From Margaritispora aquatica (taxonomy: Eukaryota; Ascomycota; Leotiomycetes; Helotiales; Discinellaceae), in the NCBI GenBank assembly GCA_007644065.1, contig VJWN01000023.1:383434-447433 (forward strand): DNA of 64,000 nucleotides. Reading direction: 5' to 3'. Position 1 is the first letter of the stretch; each line of letters opens with the position of its first letter. Shown piece by piece: positions 1 to 11,230 of this stretch. Under the pieces are notes generated by a model. It was not told the DNA's origin. It did no database searches and saw only the letters and a program-made list of their open reading frames with translations. Both the position numbers and the translations under genes were made by a program.

Positions 1-490
1 CTCGTTATTTGATATGTAGTCTGTAATATGTCAGTAAGCCTACACTTGAATCAAGTCTATGGTCCTTACATGAAATGTTGCAAGCTCGTGCAATGTCTCC
101 GTTCCATGTATGTGCAACGCCGCTTGGGGCTGTGACAGTGATGAATGCGATACATATTGCATCATCCCCAGAAGAGACTGAGAGGTATTCTGGGATCGAA
201 TTGACTACGTCGGGTAAAGCCTCAATGGGAATCATTTTATTTGACTGCATGTGCCCACCACGCTCCTTCTTCCCTATCAAATCACCGTTGACATCAAAAA
301 TTGCTACACCTGGAATCGAGCCTTGGCCGGGCGTAGTTGGATTGACATTTTTGCCCAAGACACCAGCTGCAATCCGAACATATGTCGTAGCATCTGGGTT
401 CTGCGATGTTTCGCCAGTACCAAATATCGGAAACATTGACAGAAGCATACTTCCTCCGAGCATGAGCACCTCTAAGGCTATGGAAGCCAT
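1..490 (-). CDS. secreted-type hypothetical protein, 5' part only
   Basis: The gene reads leftward from ATG at 490 and runs off the window. Exon 1 is 490..70, an intron spans 69..21 (donor GTAAGG, branch-like TTACTGAC, acceptor TTACAG; 49 bp), and exon 2 continues from 20 past position 1 with the frame open. Without the intron the frame would stop at 5-7, so the spliced reading is preferred. Residues 1-24 are hydrophobic and look like a signal peptide or anchor. The rest contains a repeated-looking segment around VAIFDVNGDLIG and a Cys-containing stretch (ICIAFITVTAPSG, then GDIARACN) typical of small fungal extracellular proteins. I do not recognise a named family, and the function is unknown. 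The 3' end, and therefore full length and any C-terminal domain, lie outside the window. Confidence 0.6.
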
Positions 491-2120
491 GGTGAGGGGT
501 AATGTGAGATTGTCGAAGTGATCTGAGATATTAGCGCGCGCAATTTATTTTATTGATGGAAAAAAACTCACTTCAAGTTTCTTTAAAGATAAGCTGTAGT
601 GATACTAAAATTCCACAGATTCAGAGTTATTTCCAAGAGTCAAGTTGTTGCAATATAAACTCTTGGGGGATGCTCTTGACAGTTGAATCACTTTGCTATA
701 TTTCAATGAGGGAGTTAACACCACACTTAGCAGTATCTCTTTATAAAAAATCTACCACATGAAAGGGTTTACCTATCTTTCCAGAGATGTGTCCTATCGT
801 CTTGAAGTGTGGTGTGCTATCTGATCTGTTAATAATAGTTCGCTCAGATCTTAGAATAGTCTCGATTTTGATTTCCAGCTTGTCAAGAGAAGACACATTC
901 CTTTTGCCAACATCCCAACTCTCTACTTCCCTCTGTTTAATTTTATCTCGGCCATGGCGTTTGCCAAGGTCCTGACTTTACCATTTGTTGCAAAGTTACA
1001 GGCTCGCCAAGGACTCGCCGAGGGAAGTCCAACAACCCCGAAAGACATCTTGTAGCCTACCAACCTTACACATCATACAAATCGTCCAACATACTCGCAC
1101 TTCATTGAAAATATCTTTGAGCAGTCTCAAACTCTTGGCTATCACATCTTGCTTTCTTGTATTATGTTGTTCAGTTTGTTTATAGACCTACGGCACAGCC
1201 TAGCGATCCCAGCCTAAAGAACACAATATAATTAGACCGAGGGAAAATATGTTGCCCCGGTACCAAGATATCCTGTTTTCATAGGTTGCTCGATGGTTTG
1301 TGTTGGTTCTGTCTTAGAATACATGTGGTTGTTGCAAATGATTGAAGATCTGATTGGCTCGCTTCGGTTGCTATCTTCGTCATCTTTCAGTTCCACCCCC
1401 TCTACAACTCGAACTACCTCTTGGCTCTCCATGCAGCTGAGGGGCTCCTCATAATTCACTGTGATATAAATTTAAACAAAGAACACTTGTCGTTATTCCC
1501 GAATGTGTTGCGACTGGAATGTCTTACGGATGTTTCCCATTCTAGCCCGGCCAAACGAATCGTTGTACGTGAGAGGACCATTTGACGTATCAAACTAGAT
1601 CTTCTTGTTGACATGAATAGTTGAAAGAACACATATCTGTCTATCAATCTCGGACGAGTACTGATATGCTCGTGTATGCAGTCTCAATAGTTCGCACCAA
1701 CGTCTCTGCCTTGAAACTTTTGTTTGAACAAGGTGTATGATCCTTTCGACATGGGAATGCCATGTCATCTGCTCAAGGATGCACAATCTATTGCTATGAT
1801 GCCACCGTGTTCATGAGAGTTACATGCTCGGGTTGGTTATTGCTTCATACTTGTTGTGATCTGTTCAGTAGTGTTGGTGATATCAGGACGATGAACGCGG
1901 ATGTATTCATAGATCTCACCTACTTGATGTGATCTTGACTACGAACGAACTATCTACCCAATTTCTATAGATAATATGACCTCTCCGCTCATCAAAATAG
2001 GAATTGAATTGTCATTACTTCTATCATCATTGAACAGTTCTCACTTGCATCACTTTATCACTATAGAGGAAGGCAACCACATCAGCTTACATCACCCCGA
2101 ACCCAATTTCTCAAGCTAAT
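491..2120. other. intergenic, no gene supported
   Basis: Both strands carry only short open frames with no recognisable domain, no coding bias by eye and no splice pattern joining them. It separates the divergent genes at 490 (leftward) and 2121 (rightward), so it should contain both promoters. No specific operator is recognisable. Confidence 0.5.
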
Positions 2121-3173
2121 ATGCGGCGGTTTCTCAACACGCTGGCTTTAATTGCAATCGCAATATTAGCAATTGCTCATGTAGCATCTTGCAGAATCCT
2201 CATTCCCGAACGTTCTCAGCTCGAGGAACACAATGCAGGGTCTAATCGTGGCAATATTGGTATGAACCCCTTGAAAATTCAAGATTCAAGATTCTAACAC
2301 GGCATAGTTGAGCGTACAGCCAGTGATGTTGCAGGAGATTTCCCCTCCAAATATCACCGCCTCGCTCCCCGCGTCAGGCCAAGTCGCAAAGACAAAGACA
2401 AAGACGGACGGACCTACACCGATGGCGGTTCGAGCTCAGATGGCGATGGCAGTGAAAGTTCTGAGAACTCTCAAGTTGCTGCCCGCCGACCTTTCAAACT
2501 CGATGAGCCAGCTCCAGAGGCATCCACAGAGTTCATGAACCTAGATCCGAAGACCATAGACAAAACCCAAACATATGCCCGACAGGACCCCGGTCCAGAT
2601 TTCTTACCCATCTTCCAAAAATCCGTTGACCGAATGCTAGATATCGAGAAGCCCGTTCCTGGCAAAAGTGTTTTTTATTCCGGGGTCAACAAAAAGGTTG
2701 ACGACGAACCTGGTGTTGATCGATCATTTTTCAAGCCGTCCAAGGAATGGGCCGACGATGGGGACTATGATCATTACGACGGGATCTATGCGGAGGGGAT
2801 ATTCGATCCGCGAAAGGGGACAGAACTCGAAACGACAAAACCGACAAGCTCGCTTACCCCTGAGGAGCTCAGCTTCCAACAACAGCTGCAGAGCGCAGCC
2901 TTTGCTAGAGTCTCCAGTGGCAAGGTTTGGATTTTCTTGCCCAATGAAGGAGTTGGGAGGAGAAACACATGGACGGATTTCGAATGGCCTGAGTTGGTGA
3001 AAGGTGGTAAGGTCACGCATATCATACGAGTTGATCCCGAGATGCGTGATTATCCGGTGATTGATGGAAATTCTGCTGGATACACTGTCATCTGGAAGGA
3101 TGGCGAATCGATGACAACTCCGTTTCCACTCAATGTTAGTCCGTTGGACATGAAATTTCCTCCAGCCGCTTAA
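2121..3173 (+). CDS. predicted secreted orphan protein, 334 aa
   Basis: Two exons, 2121..2259 and 2308..3173, are joined across a 48-bp intron (donor GTATGA, branch CTAAC, acceptor GCATAG). Phase is preserved and total length is 334 codons plus TAA. Residues 1-24 form a hydrophobic signal-peptide-like segment ending near Ala-Ser-Cys. It is followed by a low-complexity region rich in Lys-Asp, Gly and Ser (about residues 70-110) and then a globular-looking C-terminal half with many aromatic residues (motifs KVWIFLPNEGVGRR and GYTVIWKDGE). No catalytic signature is visible. A secreted, orphan, mid-size protein is compatible with an effector-like or cell-surface role, but that is inference. The neighbour downstream is convergent (stop at 3626). 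Confidence 0.65.
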
Positions 3174-3625
3174 GTCCATATCGAAACACATTCCCATCCG
3201 TATCGCCACCTTGAGTTGGGCAACGTCGATCAGTTGAAAGCGCTCCTTTCATTTCATTTTGATTTAGATGTGGATTACTGAAATTACTATGCTTACCAAT
3301 TGCTTTCATTTAGACTAGGCTCTTGCAGGAATCAGAAATTTTGCGGTTTTAGGCCCTTGTCTTTGCTTCACTTTGTTTCCCTCAGAAGACAGATCCAATC
3401 ATGTCTTTCATTGTTCAATCTCTTTATGCCTACAAGCTTTCATATTTGCTTAAAGTCTGGATGGGCTATGTGCTCGTACAAAGCGCATGGAATGAAATAT
3501 TAACAATTTGCCTAAGCTTGACACCTGTGCTAAGTGCTGCTACCAAAACTTTGAGCACGAGAAAGGTTTGCTTTGTCTTCTCATAGAGTTGCGGCGTAAA
3601 TGGCCATGCAGACATGGCCATTATT
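3174..3625. other. convergent 3' intergenic spacer
   Basis: About 450 bp between the stop codons of two convergent genes. Only short frames occur and nothing else is recognised; it should hold both 3' ends and terminators. Confidence 0.5.
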
Positions 3626-6600
3626 TTATACCGATGCTGTTTCGAGCAAAGCTACGATAGTTGTGTAACCCTTCGACACGGCATGCTCATAAACTTCTTT
3701 TCCCTGATCACACGTAATCGTGACTTTAAGTCCTAACTCAATCAACAATCTCACACATTCCACTTTCCCTCTCCTCACAGCTGCCATCAGAGGATACCCA
3801 CCCCTGAAATTACCCAGCGATTTCAGCTCCACATTCGGATCATATCCCATTTTGACGCAAGCCCTCACAAGATCCAACCACCCCTCACTCACAGCTCTAA
3901 GAAAAGCTCTCGGTCCAGTTATCTGAGGTTCCAAACTTCCCACCGCTCCTTTCGCAATTAGCATTTCAAAAAGAGGAAGCGACCCAGATCGTATGGCTGA
4001 TTCCAACACAGTCTGACCTTTGCTATTGACTTTCGCACCGTTGGCTATTGCCCACTCGGCGATTGCTTGCTGGCCATGCAGAGAGGATCGCCAGAGCACA
4101 AAATTGTACCAATACAAGTCTGTGGACTCCGGTTCATTTAAAATTGGTGCTACGATTGCTGATACTCGGTGGGACTTGTTGCGTACGTCATAGGGTGCGA
4201 GTATGCATAATTTCCCAACTAAGTACTGAACCAATCTAACTGTTGACTGTGTTAACAAAATGCTGAAGAATAAATTATCATACACTGGTTTGGGGAGTGT
4301 GTCTTACTCTTGCCATGTGCAATCGATATCTCAAGACAATCCTTGAAGTATGTCGAATCTAGACGACTTCGCCTACCATCAAACAAGTCTCTCATGTCAA
4401 AAATAGCCTGAAAGATCGTGGGGTCGTCCTGGGCTGCCGCACCGTCAATTGCACAATTCCAGTTGTTTCCCGTGCTGTGCTTGTTCTCATGGGTACTCCC
4501 TAGTAAAAGTGCAAGAGACTTGATGTCGCCATGCTCAGCGGCGAGCTCCACTGGATCTCCTAGGAAGGTTGGAAGACGTTCTGTTCTCCCTTCTATACCA
4601 GCTTGATAGATCTCACTGAGGTCCAGAATAGCAGCTGCTGCCATAACGAGCTGCATATGTCCACCAAAGAAATTCCTAGGGAGGATGCTACTTGGAGCTA
4701 ACCGAGGGAAATTGATGCGAGGCTCTTGCACTCTTATTGTTGCATGACAGAGCTTCTCTAAGTACTCCTCACGTTTCACTTCGTCTTCCGGTCTCTTCTC
4801 GAGAATGTAGTCGAGTACTTTGCCAACTTTCTTCGAGAATTTGTGTTGTCTCAATCCATCAGAACGGGTTCGCTGGAAGAGGTATCTCGCGAGGAAGGGT
4901 GTAGAGCAATATGGAAATGTCTTTCCTTCTTGAGGCTCAAAGGCGCCAACTCGAACAAGGGACGCCAATATTTCCTGGTTGAAAAATCCTGATGAGTCAG
5001 TTAAATCTTTGAAGGCTGGGAAACTTGGCGAGCTCTCACTGGACACAGCTCGCATGGACAGCGCAACTTCAAGGTCCTCTAGGACGAGAGCATCGATGAT
5101 GCGGGCGCTTAACTCAATAGGTAAATCGCGAAACTTTGCTTTCGGCGCAGTCCGAGCATTCCTGTTGAGCATCTCTGCAATACTGGTGTAACCACGATTG
5201 CTTGCTAATTCCCAGGCTCCTTTGCCTGGCTCAACTGTAAGATCAACCTTAAGGCCCAGCTCGAAAAGTGTTTTCAAAGATTCAATCTTCCCACGCTTCA
5301 CAGCTGCGATCAGAGGCGACGTGTCGAGGAGACATTTGTTGACATCAAATACTTTCCCGTAATAGCGTATTATGTCCACCCATTCTTCCCTTATAGCTCT
5401 GAGGAATACACTGCCCTGTTTCTTTCCACTCCCTCCGCTACCTCTGCCACCTCTTTTCAACAACAACGTAAAAGTCTCCAATGATCCCGATGCTGCAGCG
5501 ACATCCAAGGCGCTCCCAGCACGACGCGTAATATCTGTGGCGTTGGGATCTGCGCCGTGATCAAGTGCCCATTCCACGACAGAGGCCTTCCCGCGTCTGG
5601 CTCCCTCGTAAAGCATCACTTTGTACCAGTAAGTTGCTTGAGGCTCGTCCTTGCAACGTTTGATGGTGTAGTCAAAAGTTGCGAAAATCAAATCGCAATC
5701 GCGGTATTGGGCCGTTGCGCACAGCTTCTGCACTAGGTATTCTGACATTTTTTCTGAAGTCTGATTAGCAGGAATTGAATCGCAAAAGGAAGGAAGCTTA
5801 CCTCGACCTGCTTGAGCAGCACACAAAAGACTTTGTCCATAGTATGCCCAGTCTTTCAGGGTATACCACCTCCAGTTATGGCCGACACGGATATATGCAG
5901 GTCTTGCATCGAATATCAACTGCATGATTTGGATATGTCCGTTAATTGCCGCGCTGTGACAGCCATCCAACCAACTTTCAGAACCATTGGAATTGTATCC
6001 AAAACCTCGGCCAAGCAAGAATGTTACCATCTCCAAATTGCCCTTTGCAGCAAAGGCTTGTAGTGGCTCACCGATAATTGTTGAGGAAGGTGAGATGCCA
6101 GTTTCTAGACATGCTTCAAAAAGCGAGTTGAGACCCAAATGAGCTAATGCTGCTAATACAAACGTCATGGTAGACAAAGGTGTCACTTTTATCGCGAGGC
6201 CCAAAAAACGTCTCGGGTCCCATTCGTAATCTACCAAATCATATTCTAAAACCACTGCCTGACAGAGTGTAAGCACGAAACTGTCTCTTTGTTCTGAAAG
6301 ATCAGGGCGCTTGTCAACGATGTAGTCAAGTGCCGCTTGGATGATGACAGTAAGCGAGTGTTCTTGAAGGCGATCCGCTAGTGTGCGTTTCCACAAGTAT
6401 GTGGAAATTAACGATTTCGACATGTATTGCTGTATCTGCTCACCTGGTTGATTTTCCATGGCGCCTGTCCGTAGAACTGCTGACATAATCTCCTCGTTGA
6501 AGCGTTCTAGATTGATTGATTAGCAACAATCCACTCAGATAGATCATGTAGCATTGAGCTTACTTGAAACAACTCGTAGATATAAGGCAATATCTAGATC

Positions 6601-8328
6601 TTGTAGGACAATGTTCTCAATGATAGACGAAACAATTTCTCGTGGTAATTCAAGTAGCTTCTTCCTACACAGAGTATACGCTTCAAACAAACACACGATA
6701 CTGCTGAATCCATGAGCAACGGCATAATCATAAATCCTCCTTTGAGGATACTGAAAGATGTTGATCGTCAAACCAAGCTTAAGCACTAGCTCAATACTCT
6801 CCACCTTCCCTCGCTTAGTAGCCAAGAACAGAGCGTCCGCACGCTTTGGATGCCGCTCATTCAAATCAAACCCGCTTTCTACCATTGCTTGAATAATCTC
6901 GAGGTAGCCTTCCTTTATGGCTCGTCCGAGTGCCGCATTGCTCGCTGGACATGTTGGATTGAAGCGTGCGCCTTTTGCGAGGAGCAGTTTCATGAGCTTG
7001 TAAGATCCGGCTGCTGCTGCTCTCTGTTGTGAATTAGGCTGTTTCTTTACCTACTTATCTCGACTAGAGGTGATTGTGCAACCGAAATAGACACACCTCT
7101 AATGTACCAGTTGCGTGCTCCTCTCCTAGTTGGAGGCCAATTTCAGGATCAGCACCCTTGTCTAATGCCCACACAGCTACCTCAAATTGACCTCCTTGAC
7201 ACGCTTCCAAAAGTACCATATCGTGCCAGAAGGCTTCCATAGGCCTCTTTGAAAAGTCACCCACGGCTGCTGACCGTGCTTGGTAGGTTCCATACGGATG
7301 TGATGGCGCGCGTCTATGCCAGATTGTGGTGTTCAGAGTAAGCTGTTCCACGAGTTGTTGACAAGCTTCTACTGCAATTCGTATTTTGTCAGGAACAGTA
7401 ATTAACAAATGTGCAAAGAAAGGGTCCGAATAACGTACACTGGCCAAATCTTGCAAACGACGCAAGCATATCTACATACGAGACCCAGTGCTTCCATTCC
7501 TGTTTCGGGGTAGTGCACCAGTCTGTAGGATCAGTACGTTCATAGTGCTCCAGCAATTTTAAAATCTCAATATTACCCGTCTTGTAAGCAAGATGCCTTG
7601 AATATGAAAGATTTGTGTAGTTTTTCCCACGTTCTGTCCATATTTTGTGGAGGAAGAAACACAAGAGCTTGAGGTCGCCAGTCCCAAAAATATGGTTGAT
7701 TGGCACCCCGAAGAATGTTACATGGTCTGAACTTCCGTTTTCGAGGCACCACGGTAACAAGTTATCTAGTCTGAGATACAATATTGCTGCTAAAGCATTA
7801 TCCACGAGATTGTGGGTTGGTGCAAGATATTTTGACAGAGGGTTACTTGGATCAAGCACAATACCAAAAGGCGGGCGAGGCGACCTTGCGGTACATGCAC
7901 ATAAGGCTCGGAAAAATTCTTCGCGTCGAAGACCAAAGCTAGGATCGAGATTAACAATGAAGTCAAGTGTAGCTTTCATAATCTTCGAGTATTCCTCCTT
8001 GCATTCACGATCTCTTGTCGTTCTTACAATCAAGTATTGTGTGCGGAGTCTCTCGCTCTTCCAGAGGAAAACAGGTGCTCCTGGGCGAGGGTGCCCTGGA
8101 TGCAGGTAGATATCAAGTCTGCGCGTGTTGCAGATTGCTCGGAGAATCTCCTCGTCGAATCTCTCTATACTGAGTTAGTATATGAACATGAGAGAAAATT
8201 TCTGGTAAGTCAGTATGAGGCTTACTACAAACGGGGCGGAGATAGAGGGAGATGTCCACGTCATTGGTGAGCACGATTATCTCGAATACCTGAGACAAGA
8301 GCTCGGGTAGAAGGTCGAGTAACAACAT
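3626..8328 (-). CDS. triple tandem F-box-like/ankyrin protein, 1425 aa
   Basis: Eight exons give one continuous frame: 8328..8226, 8164..7439, 7371..7097, 7023..6564, 6506..5802, 5753..5040, 4988..4308, 4239..3626. All seven introns (48-73 bp) preserve phase. The product contains three homologous modules starting near residues 1, 489 and 962. Each opens with an F-box-like helix set (LLDLLPELLSQVFEIIVL, ELPREIVSSIIENIVL, DLPIELSARIIDALVL, each followed by an Arg-x-Val-Cys/Ser and a Lys/Arg-Arg/Phe-Phe motif). A linker and degenerate ankyrin repeats follow, recognisable by segments such as RRGKASVVEWALDHGADPN and KRGKIESLKTLFELGL. The F-box-like segment suggests a Skp1/cullin adaptor and the ankyrins a substrate-binding surface; this is inference. 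The first ATG was chosen because the F-box-like motif follows at once. Two or three separate genes is the alternative, but no stop or promoter-like gap separates modules. Confidence 0.75.
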
Positions 8329-9410
8329 ATTGAGCAGCTAGGAAGTCATTACGATGAGACAGAGAACAACAAGTGGGCAAGATGGATCGTCTATGACCTG
8401 ATATATGTCGTTGGAATGACATGTTAGGCATTTGGCGAGGCTTTGATTGAGGACCAACATGCAGCAACCAACATTATGTGGCGCGGTTAATGATGGACGA
8501 TCAGGTGACAAGCTTCAGTCATGTGATAACAACACCACCTTCCGTCATAGTATTGTGTGCGTGAATCTTGCACTTTGAGTAGAGATTGAATAATTGAATT
8601 ATTAGATGCTCTGTTCAGTAAAGTGAAGGAATACCTTACCTTACCTATGTGAATCCCGCCTCCATGGAGTATATATATGTATCACGTGATGATTCACCTG
8701 AGTCAAGGTACCTTACCTACCTAGGTACAGTACCATAAGGTATACTGAGGTAAGATTACCTTATGTAACAACGTTCAGCCTTGCCAAGGAGATGCATAGT
8801 TTGAAACGGTTATTAAGGTACAGTACCACCTTAGCCAACTCTAGATAATAAGAACATAACAAGAATAATGATTATGAACATTGCTATGTTAAAAGATGAA
8901 TCTTCACCATATGTCTTGAATCTACATAATATAATCATAAATCATAAAGTCTTACCTTTATACAGTACCGTACAACTCTTGGCGGTTACACCAATCATCA
9001 TGGCCATCTCGTCTTCCACCCAAGCATCTGAAACAAGGCAACGTGAACTATTTTCGTCGTCCGTCCTCCGCCAACCTGCAGATTTGACGACGCTCACTAC
9101 GAGGCGGTGCAATCCACCTTCAATCAACCATTTCTTCACAGCCTTCAACACATACGAACATCTGGCGCAGCTCAGCAAGCAGAGCCTCTTCTTGTCGTTG
9201 CTCATGAGTTCTGCCGATTAATTTCCTTCGTAATTGTTTATACATATCAACCAGCGCATCCCGACTATCTGCAAACCTTCGCAGCCCTGACCTACACTTG
9301 CACTTGACGACTTGTTTCACCTCAACAATACCAGGCATAACCACCAAAGGTTGGGATTGTTTTACAAAGCGATATCTGTGTGCCATAATTAGGGAGAAAG
9401 AGTACTGAAA
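8329..9410. promoter_or_regulatory. divergent promoter region with ACCTTA/CCTAGGTA repeats
   Basis: About 1.1 kb between divergent genes. The stretch 8630-8830 is dense in short direct and inverted copies of TACCTTA/TAAGGTA and holds a CCTACCTAGGTA palindrome near 8716 and a CACGTG-containing ATCACGTGAT near 8681. No convincing gene is seen; short frames around 8868-9400 lack any domain. Regulatory meaning is inferred from position only. Confidence 0.4.
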
Positions 9411-11230
9411 ATGGCGGCCAACGACTATTACAATCCTTCATCGCGACATCAAACGCCTCAACCTCAAGCTTACACTCCATATCAAGGCTACGACAGACCG
9501 ACTCCTTCTGGTCCAGCTCCTTCATATCATTCTCAGCCATCATCACAAATTGGAGGACCACCACCGCCGCCGCTGCACGACATTACATCTCCAGTCTCGC
9601 CATTTGAAGCCCCCTTCGACGACCATGTGTACCCAGCTCCACAACAGCACCAGTATGATAGTCAGAGCACGCTGGGTGCGGACACGAGGTATTATGGCGG
9701 AAGTACACCGTTGACTGGGCAGACTTCATATCAAGACAACATACCTTTGCGGGACCATCCTGGTTCAGTTGGGAAGGATAATTCTTCGCAGAATGTTTAC
9801 GATGGTGCGGGAGGAGTAGGGAGTAGCACAGATCATGTTTATGATGCCGGTGCTGCACCTGCACATTTGGAGGAAGGGAGGAGGAAGAAAAACAGATTCA
9901 GCGCTGCCTTAGGTTTGGACACTCTGAATAAGAAGAAGACGAGGATTCCTTGGGTCGTCTACACATTGACCCTAATTCAAGTCGTGGTCTTCATCGTGGA
10001 AATCGTGAAAAATGGTATGTAAAGCCGAAACGCCGTTTAGAAATATTGCTGACTTTTCTAGCACAATTGACCGGCTCACCAATCGAAATCAAGCCCTCCT
10101 TCAACCCTATGATCGGTCCTTCGCCATATGTTCTCATTAATATGGGAGCTCGTTATGTACCTTGCATGCACTCTATCGATGGAATCCAGAATCGGGTATC
10201 AGGTGGTGCCATCTCATGGCCATGCCCAAATACGACCACGACTACCGATGACTGTGCATTGAACAATCTATGTGGCTTTGGAATGCCAGCTAGTGAGAAT
10301 CCCGTTTATCCAGGTACAGTGATGGCCTTGAACAAATACACCCCTCAGCCAAACCAATGGTTTCGATTCATCCTACCGATTTTCTTGCATGCTGGAATCA
10401 TTCACATTGGATTTAACATGCTGCTACAAATGACGCTGGCAAGAGAGATGGAGATTTCTATTGGTCCAATTCGGTTCTTCCTGGTCTATATGTCTTCAGG
10501 CATATTCGGATTTGTCTTGGGTGGTAACTTTGCAGCGACGGGCATTGCATCAACCGGCGCATCTGGGGCCTTGTTTGGAGTCATTGCATTGAACATGCTA
10601 GACCTGTTTTACACATGGGGTGAGCGCAAATCACCATGGAGGGACTTTGCATTCATCATGCTTGATGTGGTCATTTCTTTCGTTCTAGGTCTTCTTCCTG
10701 GTTTGGACAACTTCTCTCATATTGGCGGATTTTTCATGGGTCTAGTGCTTGGTATTTGCATTCTGCACTCTCCGAACTCGCTGCGTCAACGGATTCACCA
10801 GGACTCACCGCCATATACTCCAGTAGCACAGGTCAAGGCCAGTGATGGTGACAGCCCCAACGCCGGTGTAACTGGTTTTGTGAAGAACCCAGTAGGATTC
10901 TTCAAAGGCAGGAAACCAGCTTGGTGGGCATGGTGGTTGGTGCGAGCTGGAAGTTTGGTCTTCGTGTTGATTGTGTTCATCTTGTTATTGAACAATTTCT
11001 ACACTTACCGAAAGAGTTGCAGTTGGTGCAAGTACCTGAGTTGTCTGGTAAGCTTTCTTTCCTACCTGAATGCGTGTAATACTAACGAAGCGTAGAACAT
11101 CAACAACTGGTGCGATGTAGGAAATCTGCAACTCACGGAGCAAACCACCACTACCACGACAAATACGTCGCGGAGAGCGATACTGGAGAGCTGGGATCAG
11201 GTTGCGAAGATGTACGAGGTTATGTTGTAA
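9411..11230 (+). CDS. rhomboid-family intramembrane serine protease, 574 aa
   Basis: Three exons, 9411..10014, 10062..11047 and 11096..11230, are joined across introns of 47 and 48 bp (donors GTATGT and GTAAGC), phase-consistent. Residues 1-180 are a Pro/Gln/Tyr/Ser-rich cytosolic region ending in a basic patch (EEGRRKKNRFS). Several membrane segments follow. Rhomboid hallmarks are present in order: the HAGIIHIGFNM segment, the active-site serine in GASGALFG (Ser369 in this model) and the catalytic histidine in FSHIGGFFMG (His421). These give the Ser-His dyad, so the enzyme should be active and cleave substrates within the membrane, probably in the secretory pathway. A luminal insertion with several Cys lies between TM1 and the core, and the C-terminus carries another TM and a Cys/Thr-rich tail. 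Substrates are not inferable. Confidence 0.9.
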
